From assembly GCF_009690905.1 (NCBI RefSeq), contig NZ_VOSW01000091.1, forward strand, positions 1 to 38,217: a stretch of DNA of 38,217 nucleotides, in the 5' to 3' direction. The position numbers were made by a program, and so were the translations under genes. The notes beneath the pieces were generated by a model. That model was not told where the DNA came from, searched no databases, and was given only the letters and a program-made list of their open reading frames with translations. Positions 16,451 to 24,675 of the stretch are shown here, piece after piece. Source of the DNA: Paraburkholderia madseniana (GTDB taxonomy: Bacteria > Pseudomonadota > Gammaproteobacteria > Burkholderiales > Burkholderiaceae). The number at the start of each line of letters is the position of its first letter. The stretch's first letter is position 1.

Positions 16451-17863
16451 TTAGGCGGCGTCGATCATGTGATCGGCGGCGGACAGCGGGCGGCGCGCGG
16501 TCTGATTCGGCATGTGCTCAGGCACGCCGTGCGGTGTCTTTCCCGGCAGTGCCGGACCCGAGCGCATCAGCTTGAGCATGTAGTAGATGCCGGTGCCGAA
16601 CACGAGGAAGTAGACGACCACGAAGGCCATCAGCGAGATGCCGACCTGCTGCGTGGTGAGCGGCGATACTGCCTGCGAGGTGCGCATCACGCCGTACACC
16701 ACCCACGGCTGACGGCCTGCTTCCGTGGTGACCCAACCCGCCAGCAACGTGATGAAGCCGGTCGGGCCCATGGCCACGGCGACGCGCTGGAACCACTTCG
16801 CTTCGAATAGACGTTCGCGACGGCGCAGCGCCCATGCGGCCAGCGACATCAGGATCATCAGCACGCCGAGTCCGGCCATGATGCGGAAGCTCCAGAACAC
16901 CACCGTCGAGTTCGGCCGGTCTTGCGGCGGGAATTCCTTCAGGCCGCGAATTTCGCCGTCCCAGCTATGCGTGAGGATCAGACTGCCGAGGTGCGGAATC
17001 GACACGGCATAACGTGTGGTCTCCGCCTGCATATCCGGAATGCCGAACAGGTTCAGCGCGGTGCCGCCTTTCTCGGTTTCCCACAGACCTTCGATCGCGG
17101 CGATCTTGGCCGGCTGATACTTGCGCGTGTTCAGACCATGCTGATCGCCGACGAATGCCTGGATCGGTGTGAGGATCAGGAGCAGCCAGAGCGCCATCGA
17201 GAACATCTTCTTGACCGCGGGATCGCGCCGGCCGCGCAGCAGATGCCATGCGCCCACCGCCGACACCGCCAGCCCCGCGACAATGAATGCCGCGAGCGCC
17301 ATATGCGCAAGCCGGTAAGGGAACGACGGATTGAAAATGATCTTGAACCAGTCGAGCGGTACGACGTGGCCGTCGACGACTTCAAAACCTTGCGGCGTTT
17401 GCATCCAGCTATTGGACGCGAGAATCCAGAAGGTCGAGATCAGCGTGCCGATCGCCACCATCAGCGTGGCACCAAAGTGGGCGCGCGGACTTACGCGCTG
17501 CCAGCCGAACAGCATGATGCCGAGGAAGCCCGCTTCGAGGAAGAACGCGGTCATGACCTCGTACATCAACAACGGTCCGGTGATGGGTCCGGCGAAACTG
17601 GAGAAGCCCGACCAGTTGGTGCCGAACTGATAGCTCATCACGACGCCGGACACGACGCCCATACCGAAGGCGACTGCGAAGATCTTCGACCAGAACAGGC
17701 AAAGATCTTTGTAGTAAGCCTTGCCGGTTTTCAGCCAGCGCCATTCGAGGACAGCGATGAAACTGGCGAGGCCGATGCTGAGCGCCGGAAAGACAATGTG
17801 AAACGAGACGGTGAACGCAAACTGAATGCGGGCGAGATCGAAGGCCGAAATTGCGGAGTTCAT
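16451..17863 (-). CDS. cioA: Cytochrome bd ubiquinol oxidase, subunit I (CIO type)
   Basis: The haem-bearing subunit, 470 residues, with about nine membrane helices. The expected axial ligands are visible: His22 (VSFHIVFPAL, high-spin haem b595), His187 (LAHMALAAF) and Met329 (SFRIMAGLG) for haem b558. The quinol-binding Q-loop includes KYQPAKIAAIEGLWET and is short, as in the CIO branch, and GRQPWVVYGVMRT is present. It is the first gene of the cioA-cioB-small subunit operon. The upstream region has a perfect FNR/ANR box, so oxygen control is likely. ATG 17863 lacks a strong Shine-Dalgarno sequence. Confidence 0.97.
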   Translation of the reverse strand: MNSAISAFDLARIQFAFTVSFHIVFPALSIGLASFIAVLEWRWLKTGKAYYKDLCLFWSKIFAVAFGMGVVSGVVMSYQFGTNWSGFSSFAGPITGPLLMYEVMTAFFLEAGFLGIMLFGWQRVSPRAHFGATLMVAIGTLISTFWILASNSWMQTPQGFEVVDGHVVPLDWFKIIFNPSFPYRLAHMALAAFIVAGLAVSAVGAWHLLRGRRDPAVKKMFSMALWLLLILTPIQAFVGDQHGLNTRKYQPAKIAAIEGLWETEKGGTALNLFGIPDMQAETTRYAVSIPHLGSLILTHSWDGEIRGLKEFPPQDRPNSTVVFWSFRIMAGLGVLMILMSLAAWALRRRERLFEAKWFQRVAVAMGPTGFITLLAGWVTTEAGRQPWVVYGVMRTSQAVSPLTTQQVGISLMAFVVVYFLVFGTGIYYMLKLMRSGPALPGKTPHGVPEHMPNQTARRPLSAADHMIDAA

Positions 17864-18250
17864 GAGCGTGAAGGTCGTGATGCCCGTGAGGGCGGACTAC
17901 GCGCGTCGACCGTTGTCGGTGCGCACTGCGCTGGGCAGATGGCGCAAGAGTAGGGGATGAGCGAAACTTTTGCTGCAATGCGACGTGCGTCAAAAAACCA
18001 CGTTGTTTTGCGCGTATTTTCGTTTTTGAGACGGCAAAGCCTTGATAGGTATCAAGTTTTCCTTAGTGCGTCCTTGCGTGCGTCTCTCGTAGTCTGCGCA
18101 GAACTGCGGCAATAGACCGCGCTGCAACAACGCGGCTCCGGCGTCTTCGTGACTAGGTCCCTCGCTGCGGACGCCGCATTCCAGTCATGTCAGTCAGCGA
18201 GAGATCGCCGCAACAGGCGGCGCGAGCGCTCAACACCGCGCGGACGAAGC
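17864..18250. other. Promoter region of the cytochrome bd operon
   Basis: No gene is supported in this 387-base stretch. It contains the FNR/ANR box at 18042-18055, T-rich and A-rich DNA just downstream toward cioA, and a TTGACG hexamer on the minus strand about 125 bases before the start codon that could act as a -35 element. A weak dyad CCGCG/CGCGG near 18118-18136 may end the antitoxin transcript. Confidence 0.5.
18042..18055. promoter_or_regulatory. FNR/ANR box upstream of cioA
   Basis: TTGAT-AGGT-ATCAA is an exact match to the FNR/ANR/CRP-FNR family consensus TTGATnnnnATCAA. It lies 179 bases upstream of cioA and is downstream of no other promoter-proximal gene. In E. coli and Pseudomonas, FNR or ANR acts on cyd/cio operons according to oxygen. 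Whether it activates or represses here depends on a transcription start I cannot see. Confidence 0.75.
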
Positions 18251-18538
18251 CTAAGCGATCGAAATAAACAGTTGCTTGCCACACGCGGCCGCGTACCTGC
18301 GCAACGTGTCGATAGAAGGCGAGTGCTGCCCCGACGCAAGAGCCCGTTCCAGCCGGGTGATGGCCGGTGCTTTCGTGCCCATGCGCTCGGCGACTTGCGC
18401 CTGCGTCAGGCCGGCTTCGCGGCGCGCGGCGAGCATCTGGTCGAGCAGCGCGAATTCTTCGCGGTTCAGCCGTTCGTATTCGGCGCGTACTTCGGGGTCG
18501 GCGAGCGCCCGCTCGCGCATTGCCTTATAGGTTGCCAT
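18251..18538 (-). CDS. Xre-family antitoxin
   Basis: A 95-residue protein with a Cro/CI helix-turn-helix at about residues 38-90 (GLTQAQVAERMGTKAPAITRLERAL), followed by LRRYAAACGKQL, a pattern typical of HigA-type antitoxins. It should neutralise the toxin encoded immediately upstream and repress the operon. ATG 18538 has GGAGAT 6 bases upstream. It overlaps the toxin gene by 14 bases, so the two are translated together. Toxin-first order is the HigBA arrangement. Confidence 0.88.
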   Translation of the reverse strand: MATYKAMRERALADPEVRAEYERLNREEFALLDQMLAARREAGLTQAQVAERMGTKAPAITRLERALASGQHSPSIDTLRRYAAACGKQLFISIA

Positions 18539-18857
18539 TTCTGATCTCCAGCAGTCTTTTGCGCGCAACGTCCAGTTCGTTACGCGGCGTTTGTTGCGAC
18601 TTCTTCACGAAGCTGTGAAGCATGACGATTTTCCGTTCCACGATCGAGCAGTAGAACACTCTGGCGATGCCCTCTGCGCCTTTGAGGCGCATTTCGAACA
18701 AGCCACCACCCATTGATGCAGTGTGCGGCTCGCCGAGATTCGGCCCGTATTCCTCCATGCGATCGGCCAGCGCGATGAAGCGTGCAAGCAGCGTTTTCGG
18801 CAAGGAGGCAACGTTCACTTTGACCTTTTCGTTGTAGAAGTCGATCGTAAATGCCAT
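18525..18857 (-). CDS. RelE/HigB-type toxin (Gp49-like)
   Basis: A 110-residue protein of the phage Gp49-like/HigB family (RelE superfamily, ribosome-dependent mRNA interferases). The family signature around MLHSFVKKSQQTP (residues 79-91) and the preceding strand IARVFYCSIVERKIV are clear. ATG 18857 begins the conserved fold (MAFTIDFY); a longer frame to 18944 would run through the operator and is rejected. It is the first gene of a two-gene operon with the Xre antitoxin. AT-rich DNA just upstream contrasts with the surroundings, consistent with a mobile toxin-antitoxin unit. Confidence 0.86.
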   Translation of the reverse strand: MAFTIDFYNEKVKVNVASLPKTLLARFIALADRMEEYGPNLGEPHTASMGGGLFEMRLKGAEGIARVFYCSIVERKIVMLHSFVKKSQQTPRNELDVARKRLLEIRNGNL

Positions 18858-18867
18858 TGGAGTCAAT

Positions 18868-18885
18868 AATAACAAATATGTTATT
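18868..18885. promoter_or_regulatory. Inverted repeat operator of the toxin-antitoxin operon
   Basis: AATAACA-AATA-TGTTATT is a perfect 7-bp dyad with a 4-base centre, 11-28 bases upstream of the toxin ATG. Its location over the presumed promoter and its symmetry suit binding of the Xre antitoxin dimer for autorepression. Confidence 0.6.
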
Positions 18886-19583
18886 TTCGCACAAGCAACC
18901 CACTTTGCAGTTTGTTGCTGTAGGTCAGCAAAAACCGGGAGCATTGCCTGGCAGGAAATCGAACGACAGGAAGAGGGCGAAAGCAGGACCGCGATGAGCG
19001 GTTACAACGGCGTTGGCGCAACCAGGTGTTCGGTAGGGTTGATTCGTGCGGGACGCGATATCGGGCGCGGCACGGCGGAGGTCTCCTTTCTCACGGGCTG
19101 ATTGAATCGGAGTAGCGATGCAAGGGTCACTCAAGGGCCACTCGTCACCATCCGACAATAACGCCGTTCGTGCCGACTTTCTATTAGCCTGTTAGCTAGC
19201 CAATCAGCTAGTTTGCTTCTACCATGCAAGCGGCTAACCGGCGGCTCCTTCAGCGTCATCGCATGCTCGAAGTGGATGAGCGCCGCATCGCCATCCGCTG
19301 TTTCATTCCTGATAGTCATTTCGAATACCACGTGAACCGATCCGGTTCTTCGTGTGTCCGTCATCAAAATGCGTTGCAGGCCGTGTCATGCTTGAGCGAG
19401 CGTCTCATCATGCATCGGCTGGTCGTTTCCCTCCCATGTCCCACGCACGCGCGTCGAGTTTTTCCTGCATTCGCTGTTAACGATTTTCGTCGGGCGGCAT
19501 GGCTTGTGCTGCCCGAATGGTTTGAGCGGTACGTTTCATCCACCTGCCGGCGACGGCAGACTTCATCCAGAAGGAGTCAGCAG
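18886..19583. other. Long intergenic region without a supported gene
   Basis: About 700 bases between the toxin operon and the chloroperoxidase-like gene. Open frames here (for example 18925-19158 minus, 19131-19367 minus) lack ribosome-binding sites and familiar sequence. Visible structure: CTAGC-CAATCA-GCTAG (19196-19211) and a 15-base dyad GAACCG-ATC-CGGTTC (19334-19348), either of which could be a regulator site for the downstream gene. Confidence 0.45.
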
Positions 19584-20405
19584 ATGAGCACGATCACCAC
19601 GAAAGACGGTACGGAAATTTTCTACAAGGATTGGGGCAAGGGGCGCCCGGTTGTCTTCTCGCACGGCTGGCCGTTATCCGCGGATGCCTGGGACGCGCAG
19701 ATGCTGTTCCTCGGCAGTAAAGGCTTTCGCGTGATCGCGCACGACCGGCGCAGCCATGGCCGTTCGGCGCAGACGTGGGACGGCAACGACATGGACACCT
19801 ATGCCGACGATCTCGCCGCGCTGATCGAACACCTCGACCTGCAGGACGCCACGATGGTCGGCCATTCGACCGGCGGCGGGGAGGTCGCGCACTACATCGG
19901 CCGTCACGGTACGAAACGTGTGGCGAAGGCTGTGCTGATCGGCGCGGTGCCGCCGCTGATGCTCAAGACAGAGGGCAATCCCGAGGGCACGCCGATCGAC
20001 GTGTTCGACGGCATCCGCAAGGGTGTCGAGGCGGATCGTTCGCAGTTTTTCAAGGATCTGGCGTTGCCGTTTTACGGCTATAACCGTCCGAACGCAAAGG
20101 TGTCGCAAGGTGTGATCGATTCGTTCTGGGCACAAGGCATGGTCGGTTCGATCAAGGGCTTGTACGACTGCATCAAGCAGTTCTCCGAAGTCGACTACAC
20201 GGAAGACCTGAAGAAGATCGACGTGCCGACTCTGGTATTGCACGGCGACGACGACCAGATCGTGCCGATCGATGCCGCAGGCCGCAAGACGGCGAAGATC
20301 GTGAAGAACGCCACGCTCAAGGTCTACCCGGGCGGGCAGCACGGCATGTGCACGGTGGAGGCGGATAAGGTGAACGCCGATCTACTGGAGTTCATCGGCT
20401 CGTAA
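19584..20405 (+). CDS. Non-haem chloroperoxidase-like alpha/beta hydrolase
   Basis: A cytosolic alpha/beta hydrolase of 273 residues, the usual size of bacterial non-haem chloroperoxidases/perhydrolases. The oxyanion segment SHGWPLSADAWDAQ, the nucleophile elbow GHSTGGGE (Ser95), the acid in HGDDDQIVP (about Asp224) and His253 (GGQHGM) form an intact triad. The family hydrolyses esters and can make peracids; natural substrates are seldom known. ATG 19584 is fixed by AAGGAG (19571-19576), 7 bases upstream, so a long in-frame upstream extension to 19224 is noncoding. It appears to be a single-gene transcript. Confidence 0.93.
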   Translation: MSTITTKDGTEIFYKDWGKGRPVVFSHGWPLSADAWDAQMLFLGSKGFRVIAHDRRSHGRSAQTWDGNDMDTYADDLAALIEHLDLQDATMVGHSTGGGEVAHYIGRHGTKRVAKAVLIGAVPPLMLKTEGNPEGTPIDVFDGIRKGVEADRSQFFKDLALPFYGYNRPNAKVSQGVIDSFWAQGMVGSIKGLYDCIKQFSEVDYTEDLKKIDVPTLVLHGDDDQIVPIDAAGRKTAKIVKNATLKVYPGGQHGMCTVEADKVNADLLEFIGS

Positions 20406-20421
20406 TGCGTTGATGTAGCAA

Positions 20422-20461
20422 GTGCGGCTGGCGAAGGGAGATTATCCCGCGCTGGCCGCAC
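20422..20461. terminator. Long imperfect hairpin after the chloroperoxidase gene
   Basis: GTGCGGC (20422-20428) pairs with GCCGCAC (20455-20461), with an inner GGGA/TCCC (20436-20439/20445-20448). It starts 17 bases after the stop codon and lies between convergent genes. There is no T tract; termination is inferred from placement. Confidence 0.45.
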
Positions 20462-20487
20462 CCGTACCCGCGTACGATGGCCGCCGC

Positions 20488-21027
20488 TCAGGCAGTTGGC
20501 CAGCCGATGCGCGCCGCTCGGCGCAACGTCGAGCGAACCACCAACCGGTGGAACGGAGCGATGGCGAGGATATAAAAACGCCCAAGCCCGTTGTGACAGT
20601 GCACGACCGTGGACAGAATCAGATAGCGCGCGCTGCCCTCGTGCGTATCGCGCGTTTGCTGCAATATCGAAAGCCGGAAGTCTAGATGGCTGTCGTTCTC
20701 GCCGAGAATGATCTCGCGTGCGCTGCGCGTGTAGATTCGGAAGATGTCGACCCGATCCCTTGAGCCGGGTGGATTCGCCATGCGCAACTGCTTCGACGTC
20801 TTGAGCCCGAAGCGGGCGACTAACGCATCACGCAGCCCCAGCAGTTTCGCTATCCATCCCGCCTGATGGGCGAACATAAAGCGCGCGAGCAATTCCGGGT
20901 CGTCGATCGCGTTGTCCGGCAAGCGGACGGCGTACGCGTCCGCGAGGTCCGGGGCATCGTATATGCGGGCCACGCCGGATTCGGCCGGCACGGCAACGGA
21001 AAGCACGGAACGGTGGGCATCTGGCAT
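20488..21027 (-). CDS. DUF2867 family protein
   Basis: A 179-residue protein that I recognise as DUF2867-like, a domain seen alone or after NAD(P)-binding folds. Recognisable segments are YDAPDLADAYAVRLP near the N-terminus, the central FGLKTSKQLRM, and EIILGENDSHLDFRLS in the second half. No catalytic motif, signal peptide or strong membrane helix is visible, though the last 40 residues are hydrophobic and then basic. Its function is not known. It stands alone between the chloroperoxidase gene and the uronate island; ATG 21027 has no clear Shine-Dalgarno sequence. Confidence 0.78.
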   Translation of the reverse strand: MPDAHRSVLSVAVPAESGVARIYDAPDLADAYAVRLPDNAIDDPELLARFMFAHQAGWIAKLLGLRDALVARFGLKTSKQLRMANPPGSRDRVDIFRIYTRSAREIILGENDSHLDFRLSILQQTRDTHEGSARYLILSTVVHCHNGLGRFYILAIAPFHRLVVRSTLRRAARIGWPTA

Positions 21028-21445
21028 GGGATGGTGCTGCGCCGAAAGGAGAACGGGGTGGAAAGGGCGACTTCGCCGCGGGGCGCCGCAGTTCGATCGC
21101 GCGCATGCGCGTCAAGTCTACGCGTGCTCGACGGCGCGCGCTCAAGCATCGGTGCCCATCGAACCAACCGACCGTATGCGCTGGATGACGTATGGCCAGG
21201 CATTAATTTGCGCATCAAGTTATACGACGTCACATAAATTGAGTGTCACATAGGTACTTGTTTGCAAAAGATAAATCGCCAAGCGGCTGGCGTTTGTACG
21301 GGTAAATGCCTGGTTGAAATCCGCCTTGGAATCGAAGATAGTACGTTATCGTACAACTAAGGGCTGGTTCCAGCCCGTTGCCGCCACGGCTCGACTGCTT
21401 GCCGTCCTCCGGCTCTAATCGCTCGCGGCGCTGTAAAGGATCCTT
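21028..21445. other. Promoter region at the left edge of the uronate island
   Basis: No gene is supported. The DNA turns AT-richer after about 21200. It holds a direct repeat GTCACATA (21229-21236, 21245-21252), a GGGTAAATGC element (21300-21309) also found in two other island promoters in the form GGGTAAATAC, and the GntR operator at 21341-21359. Confidence 0.5.
21341..21359 (+). promoter_or_regulatory. Island operator, site 1 (udh-exuT promoter)
   Basis: GTACGTTATCGTACAACTA matches the island consensus ATAYGTCRTCGTACAACAT at 15 of 19 positions. The core TTATCGTACAA (21346-21356) departs from the FadR-subfamily pattern TNGTNNNACNA at one base. It is 87 bases upstream of the first uronate dehydrogenase gene. 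Confidence 0.65.
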
Positions 21446-22273
21446 ATGAAGAAGATTGCCCTGAGTGGAGCCGGCGGCCAGCTCGGCTCGGTAGTGCGGA
21501 CGGCGTTGGTCGGCCGCGGCATCCCCTTGCGTTCGGCCGCGGGTTCGAAGCCCCTCGTGCCGCTAGTGGAAGGCGAGGACGTGATGCACGGCGACCTGCG
21601 CGACCCCGCCGTCGTGGATCGCCTGCTGGAGGGCGTCGACGTGCTGATTCACTTCGCCGGCACGAGCGTGGAACGTCCGCTGCCCGAAATCATCGACAAC
21701 AACCTGCGCGCGCTGGTCGAGGTGTACGAGGGTGCGCGCCGGCAAGGCGTTCGGCGCGTGGTGTTTGCCAGCTCGAACCATGCGATCGGCATGTATCCGG
21801 TCACCGACCATCTCAGTCTCGATTGCGCACTGCGCCCGGACGGTTTCTACGGCCTGAGCAAGGTGTGGGGCGAAGCACTGGCCAGAATGTATTGGGACAA
21901 GCACGGCATCGAGAGTATTTGCGTGCGCATCGGCAGTTGCCTCGAGCGGCCGACCGAGCAGCGACACCTGAGCACCTGGTTCGATCATCGAGACCTGCTG
22001 CATTTCCTCGACCGCTGTGTCGAGGCAGAGGACATCGGGTTCATCACCGTGTGGGGCGTGTCAGCCAACACACGTAGCTGGTGGGACAACAGCGGCGCCG
22101 AGCGCCTCGGTTATCAGCCGACTCAGGACGCCGAAGCCTACGCCGAGGAAATCCTGGCGCGGCCGAATCCGCTCGATGCCTTGGGTCAGCGTTACCAGGG
22201 CGGCAGCTTCGTCGGCATCGATTACTCGCGCGACGACGCAGCGAGCAACGACACCGCAGGCCAGCCGTCCTGA
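21446..22273 (+). CDS. udh: Uronate dehydrogenase-like NAD-dependent oxidoreductase (copy 1)
   Basis: An extended short-chain dehydrogenase of 275 residues. The NAD motif GAGGQLG is at the N-terminus, and the catalytic Tyr135-x3-Lys139 is in FYGLSKVWGE with the upstream serine in ASSNHAIG. These match uronate dehydrogenase (EC 1.1.1.203), which oxidises D-glucuronate or D-galacturonate to the aldarolactone. AAAGGA precedes ATG 21446. It is followed after 29 bases by an ExuT-like carrier, so uptake and first oxidation are co-expressed. The second copy at 32585-33427 differs considerably, so the two may prefer different uronates. Confidence 0.87.
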   Translation: MKKIALSGAGGQLGSVVRTALVGRGIPLRSAAGSKPLVPLVEGEDVMHGDLRDPAVVDRLLEGVDVLIHFAGTSVERPLPEIIDNNLRALVEVYEGARRQGVRRVVFASSNHAIGMYPVTDHLSLDCALRPDGFYGLSKVWGEALARMYWDKHGIESICVRIGSCLERPTEQRHLSTWFDHRDLLHFLDRCVEAEDIGFITVWGVSANTRSWWDNSGAERLGYQPTQDAEAYAEEILARPNPLDALGQRYQGGSFVGIDYSRDDAASNDTAGQPS

Positions 22274-22302
22274 TTGGTTAAGGAATACGAGGAGACACAG
22301 TC

Positions 22303-23595
22303 ATGAAAATCAAGGGCATCCGCTGGTGGATGGTCAGCCTGGTCGCGGCCGGGCTCATCATCAATTACCTCGCGCGCAATACGTTGTCGGTGGCGGCGCC
22401 GACGCTGATGAAGGACCTCAACATTACGACCGCGCAGTATTCACACGTCGTGGTGGCGTGGCAACTTTGCTATGCATTCATGCAGCCGGTCGCGGGCTAT
22501 GTGCTCGACACCGTCGGCACCAAGATCGGCTTCGCGGCGTTCGCGCTGGCCTGGTCGCTGGCCTGTGCCGCGGCGGCATGGTCGACGGGCTGGCGCAGCC
22601 TGGCGTTCTTCCGTGGCGTGCTCGGTATCGCTGAGGCGGCGGGCATCCCGGCCGGCGTCAAGGCGACGAGCGAGTGGTTTCCAGCCAAGGAGCGTTCCGT
22701 TGCGATCGGCTGGTTCAATATCGGCTCGTCCGTCGGCGCGTTGCTTGCGCCTCCGCTGGTCGTTTGGGCGTTGTTGCACGGGCAATGGCAATGGGCTTTC
22801 CTGATCGTCGGCGTGGCAGGGATTGTCTGGAGCGCGCTGTGGATGCTGCTGTACAAACACCCGCAGAAACAGAAGCTGTTGAGCGACACCGAGCGCGATT
22901 ACATCCTCAGCGGGCAGGAGGCAAAGCACAGCGACGCCGGCGCGGTCAAACGCAGTTGGGCATCCATGCTCGGCAGCCGCGACTTCTGGGCGATCGGCAT
23001 TCCGCGGATTCTTTCCGAGCCGGCCTGGCAGACCTTCAACGCGTGGATTCCGCTGTACATGATGACCGAGCGGCACATGAACCTGAAGGAAGTCGCGCTG
23101 TACGCGTGGATGCCTTTTCTTGCCGCAGATATCGGCTGTGTGCTCGGCGGTTACCTCAGCCCGCTGTTTCATAAGTACGCGAAGGTTTCGCTGTTCACGT
23201 CGCGCAAGATGGTGTTCGTCGTTGGCGCGCTCTGCATGATCGGGCCGGCTTGCGTCGGGTTGGTGGCGAGTCCTTACGCGGCCGTCGCGCTGCTGTGCGT
23301 TGGCGGTTTTGCTCACCAGACCCTGTCGGGTGCGTTGTACGCGATTACCTCCGACATGTTCGGCAAGAACGAAGTTGCCACTGCCACAGGCATGGGCGGC
23401 ATGGCGGGTTACCTGGGCGCAGCGGCGTTCACGGCGCTGTTCGGCGTGCTGGTCACGCAGATCGGCTACAGCCCGTTGTTTGTGGTGCTGGCGGTATTCG
23501 ACATCGTCGCGGCGGCTGTGGTGTGCCTGCTGGCCCGAAGCGGCGACAAGACGCCCGATCCGCGCTGGATGGCGGCGGGTGCTGCGGCCAGGTGA
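22303..23595 (+). CDS. exuT: Hexuronate MFS transporter, ExuT-like
   Basis: A 12-helix major facilitator (anion:cation symporter family) of 430 residues. It follows E. coli ExuT closely from memory: YLARNTLSVAAPTLM, AGYVLDTVGTKIG, SEWFPAKERSVAIG, the tract ending APPLVVWA, TFNAWIPLYM and GGFAHQTLSGAL. It should bring D-glucuronate and D-galacturonate across the inner membrane with protons. GGAG precedes ATG 22303 by about 11 bases. It shares the operator-controlled promoter of the uronate dehydrogenase gene and ends at a strong bidirectional terminator. Confidence 0.9.
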   Translation: MKIKGIRWWMVSLVAAGLIINYLARNTLSVAAPTLMKDLNITTAQYSHVVVAWQLCYAFMQPVAGYVLDTVGTKIGFAAFALAWSLACAAAAWSTGWRSLAFFRGVLGIAEAAGIPAGVKATSEWFPAKERSVAIGWFNIGSSVGALLAPPLVVWALLHGQWQWAFLIVGVAGIVWSALWMLLYKHPQKQKLLSDTERDYILSGQEAKHSDAGAVKRSWASMLGSRDFWAIGIPRILSEPAWQTFNAWIPLYMMTERHMNLKEVALYAWMPFLAADIGCVLGGYLSPLFHKYAKVSLFTSRKMVFVVGALCMIGPACVGLVASPYAAVALLCVGGFAHQTLSGALYAITSDMFGKNEVATATGMGGMAGYLGAAAFTALFGVLVTQIGYSPLFVVLAVFDIVAAAVVCLLARSGDKTPDPRWMAAGAAAR

Positions 23596-23629
23596 GTTGC
23601 GATTAGGGCCGGCGCTCGAAGCGCGCCGG

Positions 23630-23673
23630 GTAAAACAAATGGCGGCGTCCCTGGACGCCGCCATTTGTTTTAC
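23630..23673. terminator. Strong bidirectional terminator
   Basis: A perfect 20-bp stem (23630-23649 with 23654-23673) around a CCTG loop. The GC-rich inner part (GGCGGCGTC) is flanked by GTAAAAC/GTTTTAC arms, so each strand ends in T-rich RNA. It separates exuT from the convergent garR-garL operon. Confidence 0.85.
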
Positions 23674-23749
23674 TTCCCGCTTAACGTTGATCGACGATCG
23701 TCGTGTTGCAAGTCGTCGAACCGATGATCACGTTATTCAACTTGCGGGC

Positions 23750-24643
23750 TTAGGCGGTCTTCTGGCCGATCTCGTGATTGGCGAGTATTTCGAGCGCGCG
23801 CACCATGGCGGAGTGGTCCCATGCCTTGCCGCCATGCGCCACGCAGGCGTTGAAGAGCTGCTGGCAGGTGGCCGTATTCGGCAAGGAGACGCCGAGCGCC
23901 TGGGCCGTCGAGAGCGCGAGATTCAGATCCTTCTGGTGGAGCTCGATCCGGAAGCCCGGGTCGAAGGTGCGCTTCGTCATCCGCTCACCGTGTACTTCGA
24001 GAATCCGCGACGACGCAAAGCCGCCCATCAGTGCTTCGCGCACGCGCGCCGGATCGACACCGGCTTTGGAGGCGAGCAGCAGTGCTTCGCCGACGGCCTC
24101 GATCGTCGCGGCGACGATCACCTGATTGGCCACCTTGCACACCTGGCCCGCGCCGACAGCGCCGATCAGCGTGACGTTCTTGCCCATCATGTCGAAGAGC
24201 GGCTTGACGCTATCGAAGGTTGCCGGCTCGCCACCCACCATGATGGTCAGCGAACCGGCCTTGGCGCCTACCTCGCCACCTGAAACGGGTGCATCCATAT
24301 AGTCCGCACCGCGCTCACGCACGCGGGCCGCGAAGTCGCGAGTGGCCATCGGCGAAATCGAGCTCATGTCGACCACCGTCTGTCCTGGACGCAAGGCCTC
24401 GGCGAGGCCGTGTTCGCCAAACAGCACGCGTTCGACGTCCGGCGTGTCCGGCACCATGACGAAGATCACGTCGGCATGCGCGGCTACGGCGGCCGGGCTG
24501 TCACACGCGACGGCGCCGGCCTGGGTGAGGTCGTCGGGCACGCCGCTGCGCGTAAACGCCGCGAGGGACACGCCGTTCTTGAGAAGGTTGGCAGCCATGG
24601 GCTTGCCCATGATGCCGAGTCCGATAAAGCCTGCTTTTTGCAT
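23750..24643 (-). CDS. garR: Tartronate semialdehyde reductase (2-hydroxy-3-oxopropionate reductase)
   Basis: A beta-hydroxyacid dehydrogenase of 297 residues. It has the NAD(P) motif GFIGLGIMGKPMAANLL, the substrate motif DAPVSGGEVGAKAG (from Asp117), the catalytic Lys170 in GAGQVCKVANQ, and DLNLAL near the C-terminus. GarR reduces tartronate semialdehyde, made by GarL, to D-glycerate (EC 1.1.1.60). ATG 24643 is chosen because GGAG lies 6 bases upstream and the Rossmann fold begins at once. It follows garL by 32 bases. No glycerate kinase gene is in the window. Confidence 0.92.
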   Translation of the reverse strand: MQKAGFIGLGIMGKPMAANLLKNGVSLAAFTRSGVPDDLTQAGAVACDSPAAVAAHADVIFVMVPDTPDVERVLFGEHGLAEALRPGQTVVDMSSISPMATRDFAARVRERGADYMDAPVSGGEVGAKAGSLTIMVGGEPATFDSVKPLFDMMGKNVTLIGAVGAGQVCKVANQVIVAATIEAVGEALLLASKAGVDPARVREALMGGFASSRILEVHGERMTKRTFDPGFRIELHQKDLNLALSTAQALGVSLPNTATCQQLFNACVAHGGKAWDHSAMVRALEILANHEIGQKTA

Positions 24644-24675
24644 GGAAATCTCCGGAGATGTCATAGCGGCCGTCC

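Noticed and set aside
16922..17953. A 343-codon plus-strand frame opposite cioA
   Set aside because: Antisense to a membrane oxidase gene; the highly charged translation is typical of the complement of hydrophobic codons.
18925..19367. Two small minus-strand frames (77 and 78 codons) in the gene-free region
   Set aside because: No Shine-Dalgarno sequence, no recognisable domain, and they overlap each other's ends; they are not convincing genes.
19224..19583. A 120-codon N-terminal extension of the chloroperoxidase-like protein
   Set aside because: The strong AAGGAG before ATG 19584 and the normal family length of 273 residues show that the extension is noncoding.
22441..23664. A 407-codon minus-strand frame opposite exuT
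   Set aside because: Shadow of a transporter gene; it also runs across the strong terminator at 23630-23673.
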